A stretch of 64,000 nucleotides of DNA from Wenzhouxiangella sp. XN201 (GCF_011008905.1 NZ_JAAIVI010000020.1:372001-436000), one strand, 5' to 3'; positions 24,483 through 33,731 are shown, counted from the first letter of the stretch. The notes: a model not told the origin generated them from the letters alone. Program-made: numbers and translations.

Positions 24483-25856
24483 TCAGTCTTTGAAATCGGC
24501 CGGCTCGAGTTCGTGTCGCTTGAGCAGGCGGTAGAACTCGGTGCGGTTGCGTCCGGCCATGCGCGCCGCTTCGCTGACGTTGCCACCGGCCATGCGCATG
24601 ATGCGTGCGAGGTAGTCGCGTTCGAAGGCGTCACGGGCCTCGGCCAGTGGCCTTACGCCGCCCGGGTCGCCCCGCAGTGCCCGCTGGACCAGACTGGCGG
24701 GAATGGGGCCCTTGCGGCACAGTACCCTGGCCTGTTCCACGACATTGGCCAGCTGTCGCACGTTGCCCGGCCAGTCGTGGCCGAGCAGCGCGCGCAGGGC
24801 TTCGCGCGAGAAGCCCTGAATGCGCCTTGATTCGGGGAGATCCTTCTGCAGGTCGGTCAGGAAGTGCTCGGCCAGCGGCACGATGTCTTCGGGCCGGTCG
24901 CGTAGCGGGGGGATGTCGAGTTGAACGACATTGAGGCGGTAGAACAGGTCTTCGCGAAACTCGCCCGCTCTGATGGCATCCTCCAGGTCGCGATGCGTGG
25001 CGGAGATGACCCGTACATCGGTATCGACTTCCCGGGTCGCTCCGACGGGGCGTACGCGCCGTTCCTGCAGGGCGCGTAGCAGCTTGGCCTGGAAGGCGGC
25101 CGGCATGTCGCCGATTTCGTCGAGAAGAAGGGTACCGCTGCGGGCCTGGACGAACAGGCCGTCCCGGTCGCTATCGGCACCGGTGAACGCGCCTTTGCGG
25201 TACCCGAACAGTTCCGATTCCAGCAGCTCGGCGGGAACCGCGGCGCAGTTGATGGCGACGAATGGGCCATCCTTGCGCGGGCTGGCGTCGTGGATTGCGC
25301 GCGCGATGATCTCCTTGCCGCTGCCGCTTTCCCCGTAGATCAGCACGCTGGCATCGCTCTCGGCTACCAGTTCCAGTTCCGAAAGCAGCGTTTCCATTGC
25401 ATGGCTGCGCGTTACGACACCCTGCCGCCAACTCGCATCGCGACTGGCGCTTGCACGGCGTCGGCCGGTGGCCTCGGCAATCGTTTCGAGCAGCTCGGTG
25501 CTGTCGAAGGGCTTTGTGAGGAAGCCGAACGCGCCTTCGCGCGTGGCGGCCACTGCGTCGGGAATCGTACCGTGCGCGGTCAGAATGATCACCGGCAAAG
25601 TCGGATCCCGCTCGCGCAGTTGCCTGAACAGCGCCATGCCGTCCATGCCCTCCATGCGCAAGTCGGTGACAACCGCATCTGGCGTCTGGCTGGCGACCCG
25701 GCCCATCGCAGATTCGCCACTGTCGGCGGTGTCGACCGTGTAGCCGCTGGATTCCAGCCTGAGGCTGATCAGGCGTAGCAAGCCCGGATCGTCGTCGACC
25801 AGGAGGATTCGCGCGGATTCACTGTGGGCATCATTGCTTGATTGCCGTTCCGGCAT
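24483..25856 (-). CDS. glrR: sigma-54-dependent response regulator, GlrR (QseF) type
   Basis: This 457-residue NtrC-family activator has a receiver domain (residues about 15-130, acidic pocket LVDDDP and phospho-acceptor Asp in VVTDLRMEGMDG), an AAA+ domain with Walker A GESGSGKE, the sigma-54-contacting loop GAFTGA, DEIGDM, and a C-terminal Fis-type helix-turn-helix (NVSEAARMAGRNRTEFYRLLKRHEL). It is the last gene of glrK-glrG-glrR; its ATG is 1 bp after the glrG stop, with GGAGG 8 nt upstream. The combined gene order and domain make-up support GlrR, which is known to activate glmY and rpoE in enterobacteria. Confidence 0.88.
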   Translation of the reverse strand: MPERQSSNDAHSESARILLVDDDPGLLRLISLRLESSGYTVDTADSGESAMGRVASQTPDAVVTDLRMEGMDGMALFRQLRERDPTLPVIILTAHGTIPDAVAATREGAFGFLTKPFDSTELLETIAEATGRRRASASRDASWRQGVVTRSHAMETLLSELELVAESDASVLIYGESGSGKEIIARAIHDASPRKDGPFVAINCAAVPAELLESELFGYRKGAFTGADSDRDGLFVQARSGTLLLDEIGDMPAAFQAKLLRALQERRVRPVGATREVDTDVRVISATHRDLEDAIRAGEFREDLFYRLNVVQLDIPPLRDRPEDIVPLAEHFLTDLQKDLPESRRIQGFSREALRALLGHDWPGNVRQLANVVEQARVLCRKGPIPASLVQRALRGDPGGVRPLAEARDAFERDYLARIMRMAGGNVSEAARMAGRNRTEFYRLLKRHELEPADFKD

Positions 25857-25857
25857 C

Positions 25858-26355
25858 TCATCGACCTCCATCACTTTCGCGTTCGTCGAGCTGGTGGTCG
25901 ATCTGGCGCAGTGCGTTGAGCTTGTCGGTCGTTTGGCGGTGCGCCTCGCGCTCGTGTTCCAGTGCCCGGGCGATCCGGTCACGCTCATGCGCCAGTGCCA
26001 GTTGAGTTTCGACCAATTGCACGATAACCGACAGCGTATCGCGTCCATTCCTGGTAACCGGGATAATCGGAGAATCCTCTTTCAGGAGGGTTCGAAGCGT
26101 CTGCAGGCCGACCTCGGTTTCTCGCAGCTCGGCAGGGCCCAGGGTTTCGAGCAGGGCCCGCTCGAGCCGGGCGGGCCAGGAATCGAGGTTGGCTACCCCG
26201 GCGTACCAGATGCCGGCGGTGGACGGGTTGACGCGCATGGCACGGTCGACGCGGTCGATGATGTGGGCGCCGTCGATGTAGTCGGGCTCGGCCGCCGACG
26301 CAGGGGCGGCGATGAGTACTAGCGCAAGAATGAGGAAGATTCGAAAGAACGTCAT
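25858..26355 (-). CDS. glrG: GlrG/QseG-like exported coiled-coil protein
   Basis: This 165-residue protein begins with a signal peptide (IFLILALVLIAAPASA) and ends in a charged coiled-coil (RIARALEHEREAHRQTTDKLNALRQIDHQLDERE). Position between glrK and glrR and the coiled-coil ending suggest the QseG/GlrG partner that modulates the kinase from the periplasmic side. Unlike enterobacterial QseG there is no lipobox Cys near the cleavage site, so it may be soluble and periplasmic. Its ATG overlaps the glrK TGA (ATGA), consistent with translational coupling. Confidence 0.65.
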   Translation of the reverse strand: MTFFRIFLILALVLIAAPASAAEPDYIDGAHIIDRVDRAMRVNPSTAGIWYAGVANLDSWPARLERALLETLGPAELRETEVGLQTLRTLLKEDSPIIPVTRNGRDTLSVIVQLVETQLALAHERDRIARALEHEREAHRQTTDKLNALRQIDHQLDERESDGGR

Positions 26356-27845
26356 GCGGCAACGTCTCCTGAAGGATTGATGGGTAATTCGATGGCAAAG
26401 ACCGTCGACCAGCCGGCGCGTTCCACGAGCTCGACTTCGCCCCGGTGGGTGCGGACCAGGTCGCGGCAGATGGCCAGCCCCAGTCCGCTGCCCGGACGAA
26501 ACTGGTTCTGCGGGCGGGTGCCGCGAAAGAAGGGTTCGAAGAGGCGGTGCCGGTCGGCCGCTGGTACGCCGGGGCCGCGATCGGCCACCAGCACGAGTGC
26601 GCGGTCACCCTGACGTTTGACCTCGACGCCGATGGTGCTGCCGGAGGGCGAAAACTTCAGTGCGTTGGACACCAGGTTGTCGATGGCAGTCGTGAGCATG
26701 TCGGGGTCAGCACTCAATCGGATGCCCGAAGACCGGCTGCGCCTGACCTTGATCCGGTGTGCCTCGATGCGAAGTCGGTGGCCCTCCAGCACGCGCTCGA
26801 CGAGTTCGTCCAGCAACACGCCCTCCTGCCTCACGGGGCCAGGCCGGGCCTGGAGCCGGTTGAAGCGCAGCAGGTTCTCGATCTGTTCCTGCAGGCGGGA
26901 GATGTTGGACTGGATGATTCCGATAACTTCCTGCTGCTGTTCACCCAGCTGGCCGAAGTTCTGGTCGGCCAGCAGGCTCGTGCCTTCTCGAATGGCGCTT
27001 AGCGGCGTCTTGAGCTCGTGCGAAACCTGGCCTACCAGTTGGCGCCGATCACGTTCGGTGCGAACCAGCCGGCGCCGCACCCACTCGAGCCGCGTCGACA
27101 GGGCTCGGAGATCGCGCGGGCTGGTCACCTGTTCGATTCGGGCGGATTCGGGCTGGGCCAGCGCCCGCATGCCGCGGTCGAGGCGGCGAATGCGTCGGTT
27201 GAGAAAGTTGGCCATCAGAAAGGCCAGCATGATCGCAATCGGGACGGTCGAGACCAGGCTCAGCAGCGAGGCGTCACGGGCTGCCTCGCCCATGGCTTCC
27301 AGCCGCTTCAATTCGCGTTGTGAATCGGTTTCGGTGGCGATCAGCAATTCGTTTGCGATCTCACGCAGACCCTCGAACAGCGCCGACAGGGACGGCGGCC
27401 ATTCGGTCTCAACCTCGGCGTTCAGCGTGCGTTGATGCAGCTCTCGGCTTCTCTGAGCAATCGTGTCGGCGAGTTCAAGCAGTGCCTCTCGCTCAATCAG
27501 CGCTGAGAAGCTTGTGAGTTCTTCGGAAAGTGCCCGGTGGCGGTCGTACAGGCTGGTTCGTGCATCCGCGTCCCGCAGAATTCTGAACTGCCGTGCCGAT
27601 CGCTCGAAGGCAATGACACGATCGCTGATCTGGCGCGCCGACTGGGTGACGGAAATCGCGCGCTCAAGTAGTTGTTCGCTCTGGTGTGTAACGCGATCGA
27701 TCTGCTGGCCGGAAACGATCAGGCCGATCAGCAGGGGAAAGGCGACCAGTGCAAAACCGGCCATCAGGAGGGTTAGAACTGATTGCGTGCGCAGACGCCG
27801 CCGCAGCCGACGCCAGCGTCCGGTTCTGCGTTGACTTCCCCCCAT
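26352..27845 (-). CDS. glrK: sensor histidine kinase, GlrK (QseE) type
   Basis: This 497-residue kinase has a first transmembrane helix (SVLTLLMAGFALVAFPLLIGLIV), a periplasmic domain of about 160 residues, a second helix (LLSLVSTVPIAIMLAFLMANFL), a HAMP-like linker, and HisKA with H-box VSHELKTPLSAIREG and ATPase motifs DNLVSNALKFS, DRGPGVP and GSGLGLAICRDLV. The H-box sequence SxxREGTSLLADQ...GQLGEQQQEV closely follows GlrK. The start at 27845 has GGAGAGA upstream. It begins the three-gene operon; its signal is unknown. Confidence 0.86.
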   Translation of the reverse strand: MGGSQRRTGRWRRLRRRLRTQSVLTLLMAGFALVAFPLLIGLIVSGQQIDRVTHQSEQLLERAISVTQSARQISDRVIAFERSARQFRILRDADARTSLYDRHRALSEELTSFSALIEREALLELADTIAQRSRELHQRTLNAEVETEWPPSLSALFEGLREIANELLIATETDSQRELKRLEAMGEAARDASLLSLVSTVPIAIMLAFLMANFLNRRIRRLDRGMRALAQPESARIEQVTSPRDLRALSTRLEWVRRRLVRTERDRRQLVGQVSHELKTPLSAIREGTSLLADQNFGQLGEQQQEVIGIIQSNISRLQEQIENLLRFNRLQARPGPVRQEGVLLDELVERVLEGHRLRIEAHRIKVRRSRSSGIRLSADPDMLTTAIDNLVSNALKFSPSGSTIGVEVKRQGDRALVLVADRGPGVPAADRHRLFEPFFRGTRPQNQFRPGSGLGLAICRDLVRTHRGEVELVERAGWSTVFAIELPINPSGDVAA

Positions 27846-27982
27846 TCTCTCCGTCTGATCAGCACGGCGGTTCAAGGGGCTGACTGGCCTCTTCAGTTGC
27901 GCTTCGCACAAGACAGTATCAGGTCATCGGCCCGGCAGCACAAGCGGTCACTTGTACTGCTTGGTTCCGGCTTTGGCGCCGC

Positions 27983-28939
27983 TCAGTTCGTGGCCCTGGT
28001 GATGCGGTCGCGGATGGCGGACCAGGCCGATTGTTCGGGCGGCCGCTGCACCAGGATGCGTTCGGCACCCAAGTCGTCGAGGCGACGCAGCACGGCATAA
28101 AGGCCGCGGGCGTAAGCGGTGGGATCTTTGGGCAGCGACTGCCAGGCCATGAAGCCACCCGGGTTCGGGGTGTCGTCAAGAGCCAGCACGGCGGCATGGG
28201 CATCCGGCGTCGAGAGAGTTTCGGCGTCGACCAGTTCGAGTTTGGTTTCTGGCGCATAGTGCGAGGGCAGCCGGCCGGGGGCCCTCGGACCTTCCCGCTC
28301 GTCAGCCAGTATCGGAGCTGCGCCGAGTACCCGGCTGAGCTGGTCAAGATCGATCATGCCCGGGCGCAGCACCCTCGGGCGTGCGCCGCTGCAGTCGACG
28401 ATGGTCGACTCGACGCCGATATCGCAGGGACCGCCATCGATGACGGCGGCGACGGTGTCGCGGCCTTTGAACTCACTGATTACGTGGTCGGCGGTGGTCG
28501 GGCTGATGCGGCCAAAGCGGTTGGCCGAGGGCGCGGCGACGGCCCGGCCGAAGATCTTCAGCAGTTTGAGGGTGACTGGGTGCTCGGGCACCCGCAAGCC
28601 GACGGTTTGCTGGCCGCCGGTTACGACGTCGGCGACATGGTCTGCCTTGGGCAGGATCAGGGTCAGCGGGCCGGGCCAGAAGGCGCGGGCCAGACGCCGG
28701 GCTGATTCGGGCACTTCCCGAGCCCAGTCATTCATCGTCTCGCTGCCGGGCAAGTGGACGATGAGCGGATGGTCGGCGGGCCTGCCCTTGGCGGCGAAGA
28801 TGCGGCGAACGGCCTCGGCATTGGCGGCGTCGCCGGCCAGGCCGTAGACCGTCTCGGTCGGTACGGCGACCAGCTCGCCGCGGGCCAGCAGTTCGGCGGC
28901 CCGTTCAAGTTCCTTTTTGCTGGTGCCCAGGCGGATCAC
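27983..28939 (-). CDS. L-threonylcarbamoyladenylate synthase, Sua5 type
   Basis: This 318-residue enzyme makes threonylcarbamoyl-AMP, the first step of tRNA t6A modification. The YrdC/TsaC domain (about 5-200) shows KGRPADHPLIVH, LAGDAANAEAVRRIFAAKGRP and SANRFGRISPT; the remaining 100 residues, after the linker with SHYAPETKLELVD, form the C-terminal Sua5 domain. That length and tail distinguish it from the short TsaC. No t6A partner genes (tsaB, tsaD) lie nearby. It is transcribed towards the glrK operon, with 137 bp between. Confidence 0.92.
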   Translation of the reverse strand: MIRLGTSKKELERAAELLARGELVAVPTETVYGLAGDAANAEAVRRIFAAKGRPADHPLIVHLPGSETMNDWAREVPESARRLARAFWPGPLTLILPKADHVADVVTGGQQTVGLRVPEHPVTLKLLKIFGRAVAAPSANRFGRISPTTADHVISEFKGRDTVAAVIDGGPCDIGVESTIVDCSGARPRVLRPGMIDLDQLSRVLGAAPILADEREGPRAPGRLPSHYAPETKLELVDAETLSTPDAHAAVLALDDTPNPGGFMAWQSLPKDPTAYARGLYAVLRRLDDLGAERILVQRPPEQSAWSAIRDRITRATN

Positions 28940-29089
28940 GGCTCGAGTTTCTCCGGCTGACGATTTGGCCGGTATTATGCCTCGACAGCGTGGCCGATTC
29001 TCCAGAAGACCTCGCCGAAACCCTGGTGGATAAGCAGCCGGGCGCGCATGCCGCGGGCAGCGTGGCCCGCGGCAAGGCCCGGCAGATCA

Positions 29090-29536
29090 TCAATCGATGA
29101 ACTTGACTTCCTGTAGCAGCATTTCGCTGCCCAGCGTGCGCAGCTCGCCGCGCTCGACGCCGGCCTCGCGGGCCTCGTCCATACTGCCGAAAGTGTTCTT
29201 CATCAGTTCTTCGTAGTAGTCCGGTCCCTTGTCGAAGGCCGCCCAGTTTGCGTAGCTCACGCGCAGGATCAGGTTGGGCTCGCCCTCGCGCGGCGCGACC
29301 ACGGAGTACATGCCGTAGCCGAGGACGTGGCCATCTTTCATTTCGGCTTCCAGACTGCGCCGCCAGTTGGCTTTGAGATCGTTGAGATAGGCATTGAACA
29401 TGCCCGGCTTGACGTGCACGTTGGTCAGGGCCAGCACGGCGCCGGGTTCGGTCGAGCGGCTGTGGTCCTGGGCCCAGGCCGAAGCGATACAGGCCAGCAG
29501 CAGGCAGCTGAAGATGATGATTCGAAGCGTTTTCAT
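29090..29536 (-). CDS. small secreted protein of unknown function
   Basis: The 148-residue protein has a signal peptide (IIIFSCLLLACIASAWAQ) and a soluble domain that looks like a dimeric alpha+beta ferredoxin-like fold: ALTNVHVKPGMFNAYLNDLKANWRRS then LILRVSYANWAAFDKGPDYYEELM. I cannot name its family. GGAAAGGAA precedes the ATG at 29536. It is divergent from the membrane winged-helix regulator starting at 29712, whose likely target it therefore is. Confidence 0.75.
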   Translation of the reverse strand: MKTLRIIIFSCLLLACIASAWAQDHSRSTEPGAVLALTNVHVKPGMFNAYLNDLKANWRRSLEAEMKDGHVLGYGMYSVVAPREGEPNLILRVSYANWAAFDKGPDYYEELMKNTFGSMDEAREAGVERGELRTLGSEMLLQEVKFID

Positions 29537-29711
29537 GACATTTCCTTTCCGGTCCGTAACCGGGGGCATGATGGGATCGACGGCGCAAAATGCATCCGCC
29601 GACCGAATCTGCGTGGTTTGGCCCGGAATTGCCTGTCGAAATGCTTGCGATTTGGCCGAAATCGGAGTACAGAAAGGGTGCGCGCTTGCACGCGCAGCGG
29701 GAGGCGCATCT

Positions 29712-30182
29712 GTGAATACGGTTCTGTCATCGGGGGCGATCGAGCATCCACTGCTCGAGCGCTTGTGTGTATCGTTCGATCCGGACGCGAGAATGCTCGT
29801 CCGCGGCGGGCGGAACTGCCACTTGGCGCCGCGCGAATCCGGGGTGCTGGCGGTGTTGCTGCAATCGGCGCCTGACCAGGTCATTTCGCGCAACGATTTC
29901 ATAGATGCCGTTTGGGGCGACGGCGAGATCTGCGAGGATGCGCTGACCGTCATCATTTCCCGTCTGCGGCGCCATTTCGTCCGCCTCGGCATCGCCGAGC
30001 CGGTCATCGAGACCGTGCCGCGACGCGGCTATCGGCTGTGCCGCTGCGACCGCTTCAACGGCGGTGTCAACGAAGCGCGGCGCGCCGGGCGCAGTGCCCG
30101 CACGTTCGGGTTGGCCGCGCTGGTGATGTCGGCGCTGGCCCTGGCGACCTCGTTGGCTGCGCTGTGGGCGGCCATGGACTGA
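29712..30182 (+). CDS. membrane-bound winged-helix (OmpR-type) regulator
   Basis: This 156-residue protein starts at GTG 29712 behind a clear GGGAGG; the longer frame to 29394 is antisense to the neighbour and lacks a family N-terminus. Residues about 5-105 form an OmpR/PhoB-type winged-helix DNA-binding domain (LAPRESGVLAVLLQSAPDQVISRNDFIDAVW ... DALTVIISRLRRHF ... ETVPRRGYRL). A single C-terminal hydrophobic helix (LAALVMSALALATSLAALW) follows a basic linker, as in ToxR/CadC-type regulators, but there is almost no periplasmic domain. Signal reception must involve another protein or the membrane. Confidence 0.83.
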   Translation: MNTVLSSGAIEHPLLERLCVSFDPDARMLVRGGRNCHLAPRESGVLAVLLQSAPDQVISRNDFIDAVWGDGEICEDALTVIISRLRRHFVRLGIAEPVIETVPRRGYRLCRCDRFNGGVNEARRAGRSARTFGLAALVMSALALATSLAALWAAMD

Positions 30183-30191
30183 TCGAGTCGA

Positions 30192-31265
30192 TCAGGAACC
30201 CGATTTCACGCGCCAGGCCAGTTGCTCGCCGGCAGCCAGCGGCACGATCTGGTGATTGCCGGCCGGAATGCCAGTCGGCACGGCCCAGGGCGAGCGCTCC
30301 AGGACGATGCGATCTTCATTGCGCGGCAGGCCGTAGAAGTCCGGCCCGTGCAGGCTGGCGAATTCCTCCAGTCTTTCGAGCGCCCCGGCGGCCTCGAACA
30401 CCGCGGCGTAGAGCTCGATCGCGGCCGGTGCCGAGTAGATACCGGCGCAGCCGCAGTCGGATTCCTTGGCGTGCTTCGGGTGCGGCGCACTGTCGGTGCC
30501 GAGGAAGAAGCGCGGATTGCCGCTGGTGGCGGCTTCGACCAGGGCCTGGCGATGGTGCTCGCGCTTGATCAGCGGCAGGCAGTAGTGATGGGGCCGCAGG
30601 CCGCCGTCGAACAGGGCATTGCGGTTGTACATCAGGTGATGGACGGTGATGGTGGCCGCGATCGGCTCGGGTGCCGAGCGCACGTAGTCGATGGCGTCGG
30701 CGGTGGTGGCGTGCTCGAGCACCAGCTTCAGGCCGGGAAAGCGCGTGCGCAGTTTCTCCAGGTGGCGTTCAATGAACACCGCCTCGCGATCGAATACATC
30801 GATTTCGCCATCGGTGACCTCGCCGTGCATCAGAAGCGGCAAGCCGTACTTTTCCATGGCTTCGATCACCGGGTGGACGCACTCGAGATTCCGCACGCCC
30901 GAATCCGAGTTGGTGGTGGCGCCAGCCGGGTAGTACTTGACCGCGTGGACGAAGTCGCATTCGGCCGCCGCGCGAATGTCGTCGGTTGTGGTCGTTTCGG
31001 TCAGGTAGAGCGTCATCAGTGGCTCGAAGTCGCTGCCTTCCGGTCGAGCGGCCAGAATCCGCTCGCGGTAGGCGCGTGCATCGGCCACCGTGCGTACCGG
31101 CGGCTTCAGGTTGGGCATGACGATGGCGCGGCCAAAACAGCGGGCACTGGCCGGGACCACCGCCGGCAGCATGTCGCCATCCCTGAGATGCAGGTGCCAG
31201 TCGTCGGGGCGGCGGAGTTCGAGTCGATTCACGGGCGGTTCCGTGTGGGGCGAGCCTGCGGGCAT
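30192..31265 (-). CDS. pyrC: dihydroorotase
   Basis: This zinc enzyme closes N-carbamoyl-aspartate to dihydroorotate in pyrimidine synthesis. The class II dihydroorotase pattern is clear: RRPDDWHLHLRDGDML (first metal ligands H-x-H), VMPNLKPPV, KYYPAGATTNSDSG with the metal-bridging Lys, LLMHGEVTD, LKLVLEHATT and TDSAPHPKHAKES with the catalytic Asp. Start 31265 (ATG) gives 357 aa; a GTG at 31232 would give a length nearer that of E. coli PyrC. It is tail-to-tail with the winged-helix regulator and divergent from the zinc-type TonB receptor. Confidence 0.94.
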   Translation of the reverse strand: MPAGSPHTEPPVNRLELRRPDDWHLHLRDGDMLPAVVPASARCFGRAIVMPNLKPPVRTVADARAYRERILAARPEGSDFEPLMTLYLTETTTTDDIRAAAECDFVHAVKYYPAGATTNSDSGVRNLECVHPVIEAMEKYGLPLLMHGEVTDGEIDVFDREAVFIERHLEKLRTRFPGLKLVLEHATTADAIDYVRSAPEPIAATITVHHLMYNRNALFDGGLRPHHYCLPLIKREHHRQALVEAATSGNPRFFLGTDSAPHPKHAKESDCGCAGIYSAPAAIELYAAVFEAAGALERLEEFASLHGPDFYGLPRNEDRIVLERSPWAVPTGIPAGNHQIVPLAAGEQLAWRVKSGS

Positions 31266-31321
31266 TCTAGCGGCCACGGCGGGCAAGCGGGAAAGGCTTG
31301 ACCTGCATTCCTGCTCTCCGG

Positions 31322-31345
31322 GATAATGAAAAGATATAACATTAC
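31322..31345 (+). promoter_or_regulatory. Zur-like palindrome before the His-rich TonB receptor
   Basis: TAATG (31324-31328) and CATTA (31340-31344) form an inverted repeat within an AT-rich stretch; the right half TATAACATTA resembles the Zur box half-site of gammaproteobacteria. The left half diverges in its inner bases. Position, 36-60 bp before the start codon, suits repression by Zur under zinc repletion. Confidence 0.5.
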
Positions 31346-31380
31346 ACTTACCGCGGGATACTCGAAAGAGGATGGACTGG

Positions 31381-33639
31381 ATGATACGAATCGTAACGCT
31401 TGCGGCCGTGAGCCTGTCGCTGGCCGTCTCCGCCCAGGAACTGCCGGAAGAGGCCGACCCGTCTGAAGAGCACACCGAGCGCGGTGAACTGGAAAGGATC
31501 GTGGTCAGCGCAATACCAATCAGGCGCAGCAAGCTGGAATCGGCCCAGCCGGTTGACGTGCTTACCGGCGAGCGCCTCGACGAACGTCGCGGCGTGACGC
31601 TCGGCGAGACCCTGATGAAGGAGCCTGGCGTGCATTCGACCGCTTATGGCCCCGGCGCCGGCCGACCGGTCATTCGTGGCCTGGGCGGTGGTCGGGTACG
31701 CGTGCTGGAGGACTCCCTGCCGTCGGTCGACGTGTCGGCCCAGTCCGATGATCATGCCGTCAGCGTCGAGCCGATGTTGATCGACCGAATCGAGATCCTG
31801 CGCGGTCCGGCCACGCTGTTGTTCGGGTCCGGCGCCGTTGGCGGCGTGGTCAACGTGATCGACAACCGCATTCCGGAACAGGCGGCCGAGCGGGCGCTTG
31901 AAGGGCGCTTCGAGTTGCGCGGCAACAGCGTGGCCGACGAGCGTACCGGCGTGTTGCGGCTCGACGGCGGTAGCGGCCGCTGGGCGTGGAATATCTCGGG
32001 TACCTGGCGTGACGCTGAGGACTACGAGATTCCAGGCCATGCGGAGGCCAGCAACTTTGGTGAAGAGGAAGGTCATGAAGACGAAGGTGTCGATGAGGAC
32101 GAAGTCTTCGGAGTTTTGCCCAACAGTTTTGTGCAGTCGAAGTCAGGCTCGGCTGGTCTGAGCTGGATCGGATCGCGTGGCTTCTTCGGAATCTCGCTCA
32201 AGCAGTATGAGACCGAATACGGCATTCCTGCACCCCACGCCCATGACGATGAAGGTGAGGATGACCACAACGATCATGGTCTGAACGCCGTTCGGTATGA
32301 CTTGCTGGCCGAGGACGAGAACGGGCACGAGGAAGAAGAGGACGTGTTCATCGACCTTGAGCAGACGCGCTGGGATGCCAAGGGTGCACTGGACGATCCG
32401 CTTCCGGGCTTCACCCGCGCCACGCTGCGCATCAGCTACAGCGACTATATGCATGCCGAACGCGATGTGGCTGGCGGGCACGCTGAAGAAGACGGTGACG
32501 AGCACGATGAAGGCGACGAGCATGGCGCTGAAGGCGCTCACACGATCTTCGACGTCGAGGCCCGGAATGCCCGCCTCGAAATGGCGCATCGGCCGGTGGC
32601 CGGATGGCGTGGTGCCTTGGGTTTGCAGTTCGATGACCAAACGCTTTCGGCGGTCGGTGAGGAGGCCTACATACCCGACGGAGACACGCGCTCCTGGGCC
32701 GTGTTCGCACTGGAAGAGAAGGAAACGGGTCCACTAACCTGGACGCTGGGCGGGCGCCTGGAGCGCAACGAGATCGAGGTTGACGAACTGCTGGGACATG
32801 CCGATCACGAACACGAGGATGATCACGGCGACGAGCACGAGGACGAAAACGGTAGCGACGGCCCCCTGCGTCGCAGTTTCACAACCGTGTCCGCCAGTGC
32901 CGGGATACTTTGGCGCATTGACCAGCGCTGGCAGACCTCGCTGAACTATTCCTATGCCGAGCGTGCCCCGTCGCAGGGCGATCTCTATGCCAATGGCCCG
33001 CATGCGGCTACGTTCACCTTCGAGCGCGGTTCGACTGACCTCGACGAGGAAATCACCAACGGTCTGGATTTAATCGTCCACCACCACGGTGAAGACTTCG
33101 ACCTGGAGGCCAGCCTGTTCTACAACGCCCTCGGTGATTTCATCTATCTTGACGAAACGGGAGAGGAGCTTGACGGCTTGCCGCTTCGCCAGACCCGCCA
33201 GGAAGACGCGACTTTCTATGGGGGCGAGTTGCTGGGCGTGTGGCACCTGCCACAAACGCCTGCCGGTCACTTCGACTTGCGCGCCGGTTACGACTGGGTG
33301 CGTGCAGAGCTCGATTCCGGCGAGAACCTGCCACGCATTTCCCCGGCCCGCTATATCGCAGGTGTTGACTGGCATCGTGGCGATCTGCGCGGGAGCCTGG
33401 AATATCAGCACGTGCGCAGTGCCAGGCACCTGGCGCCGGAGGAAGATCCGACCGGTGGTTACGACATGCTCGATTTCAATCTCAGCTACTTTTTCAGGCT
33501 CGGCGGCGCGGAGCTGGAAGTTTTTGGTCGGCTGAACAACCTGCTCGACGAGGAGGCCCGCGTACATACTTCCTTCCTGAAGAACTTCGCGCCGCTTCCC
33601 GGCCGGAACATCGGCCTTGGGTTACGCGGCCGATTCTAA
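31381..33639 (+). CDS. TonB-dependent receptor, ZnuD-type (zinc uptake)
   Basis: This 752-residue outer-membrane receptor has a signal peptide (IRIVTLAAVSLSLAVSA), a plug domain with RPVIRGLGGGRVRVLEDSLPSVD and RIEILRGPATLLFGSGAVGGVVNV, and a beta-barrel ending in Phe. Its extracellular loops are packed with His/Asp/Glu clusters (about residues 220-240, 285-300, 310-325, 370-400, 475-500), as in ZnuD zinc receptors. A Zur-like palindrome precedes it. The ATG at 31381 is used because GAGG lies 10 nt upstream. Zinc is inferred; nickel or other metals cannot be excluded. Confidence 0.85.
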   Translation: MIRIVTLAAVSLSLAVSAQELPEEADPSEEHTERGELERIVVSAIPIRRSKLESAQPVDVLTGERLDERRGVTLGETLMKEPGVHSTAYGPGAGRPVIRGLGGGRVRVLEDSLPSVDVSAQSDDHAVSVEPMLIDRIEILRGPATLLFGSGAVGGVVNVIDNRIPEQAAERALEGRFELRGNSVADERTGVLRLDGGSGRWAWNISGTWRDAEDYEIPGHAEASNFGEEEGHEDEGVDEDEVFGVLPNSFVQSKSGSAGLSWIGSRGFFGISLKQYETEYGIPAPHAHDDEGEDDHNDHGLNAVRYDLLAEDENGHEEEEDVFIDLEQTRWDAKGALDDPLPGFTRATLRISYSDYMHAERDVAGGHAEEDGDEHDEGDEHGAEGAHTIFDVEARNARLEMAHRPVAGWRGALGLQFDDQTLSAVGEEAYIPDGDTRSWAVFALEEKETGPLTWTLGGRLERNEIEVDELLGHADHEHEDDHGDEHEDENGSDGPLRRSFTTVSASAGILWRIDQRWQTSLNYSYAERAPSQGDLYANGPHAATFTFERGSTDLDEEITNGLDLIVHHHGEDFDLEASLFYNALGDFIYLDETGEELDGLPLRQTRQEDATFYGGELLGVWHLPQTPAGHFDLRAGYDWVRAELDSGENLPRISPARYIAGVDWHRGDLRGSLEYQHVRSARHLAPEEDPTGGYDMLDFNLSYFFRLGGAELEVFGRLNNLLDEEARVHTSFLKNFAPLPGRNIGLGLRGRF

Positions 33640-33731
33640 GAACAGGCCGTACCGGATATCTGTAAACTTTTCGCAGCAACTTAAGGTAGACTGTCGCGCT
33701 TTTCGATCACCAACTGAAGGAGACGAGAAGC

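Noticed and set aside
28990-29100. 36-codon frame between tsaC-type and secreted-protein genes
   Set aside because: No ribosome site, overlaps the 3' end of the secreted-protein gene and has no family pattern.
33640-33731. Cobalamin riboswitch before the BtuB-like receptor
   Set aside because: I looked for B12-box-like sequence and found none in the 92-bp gap.
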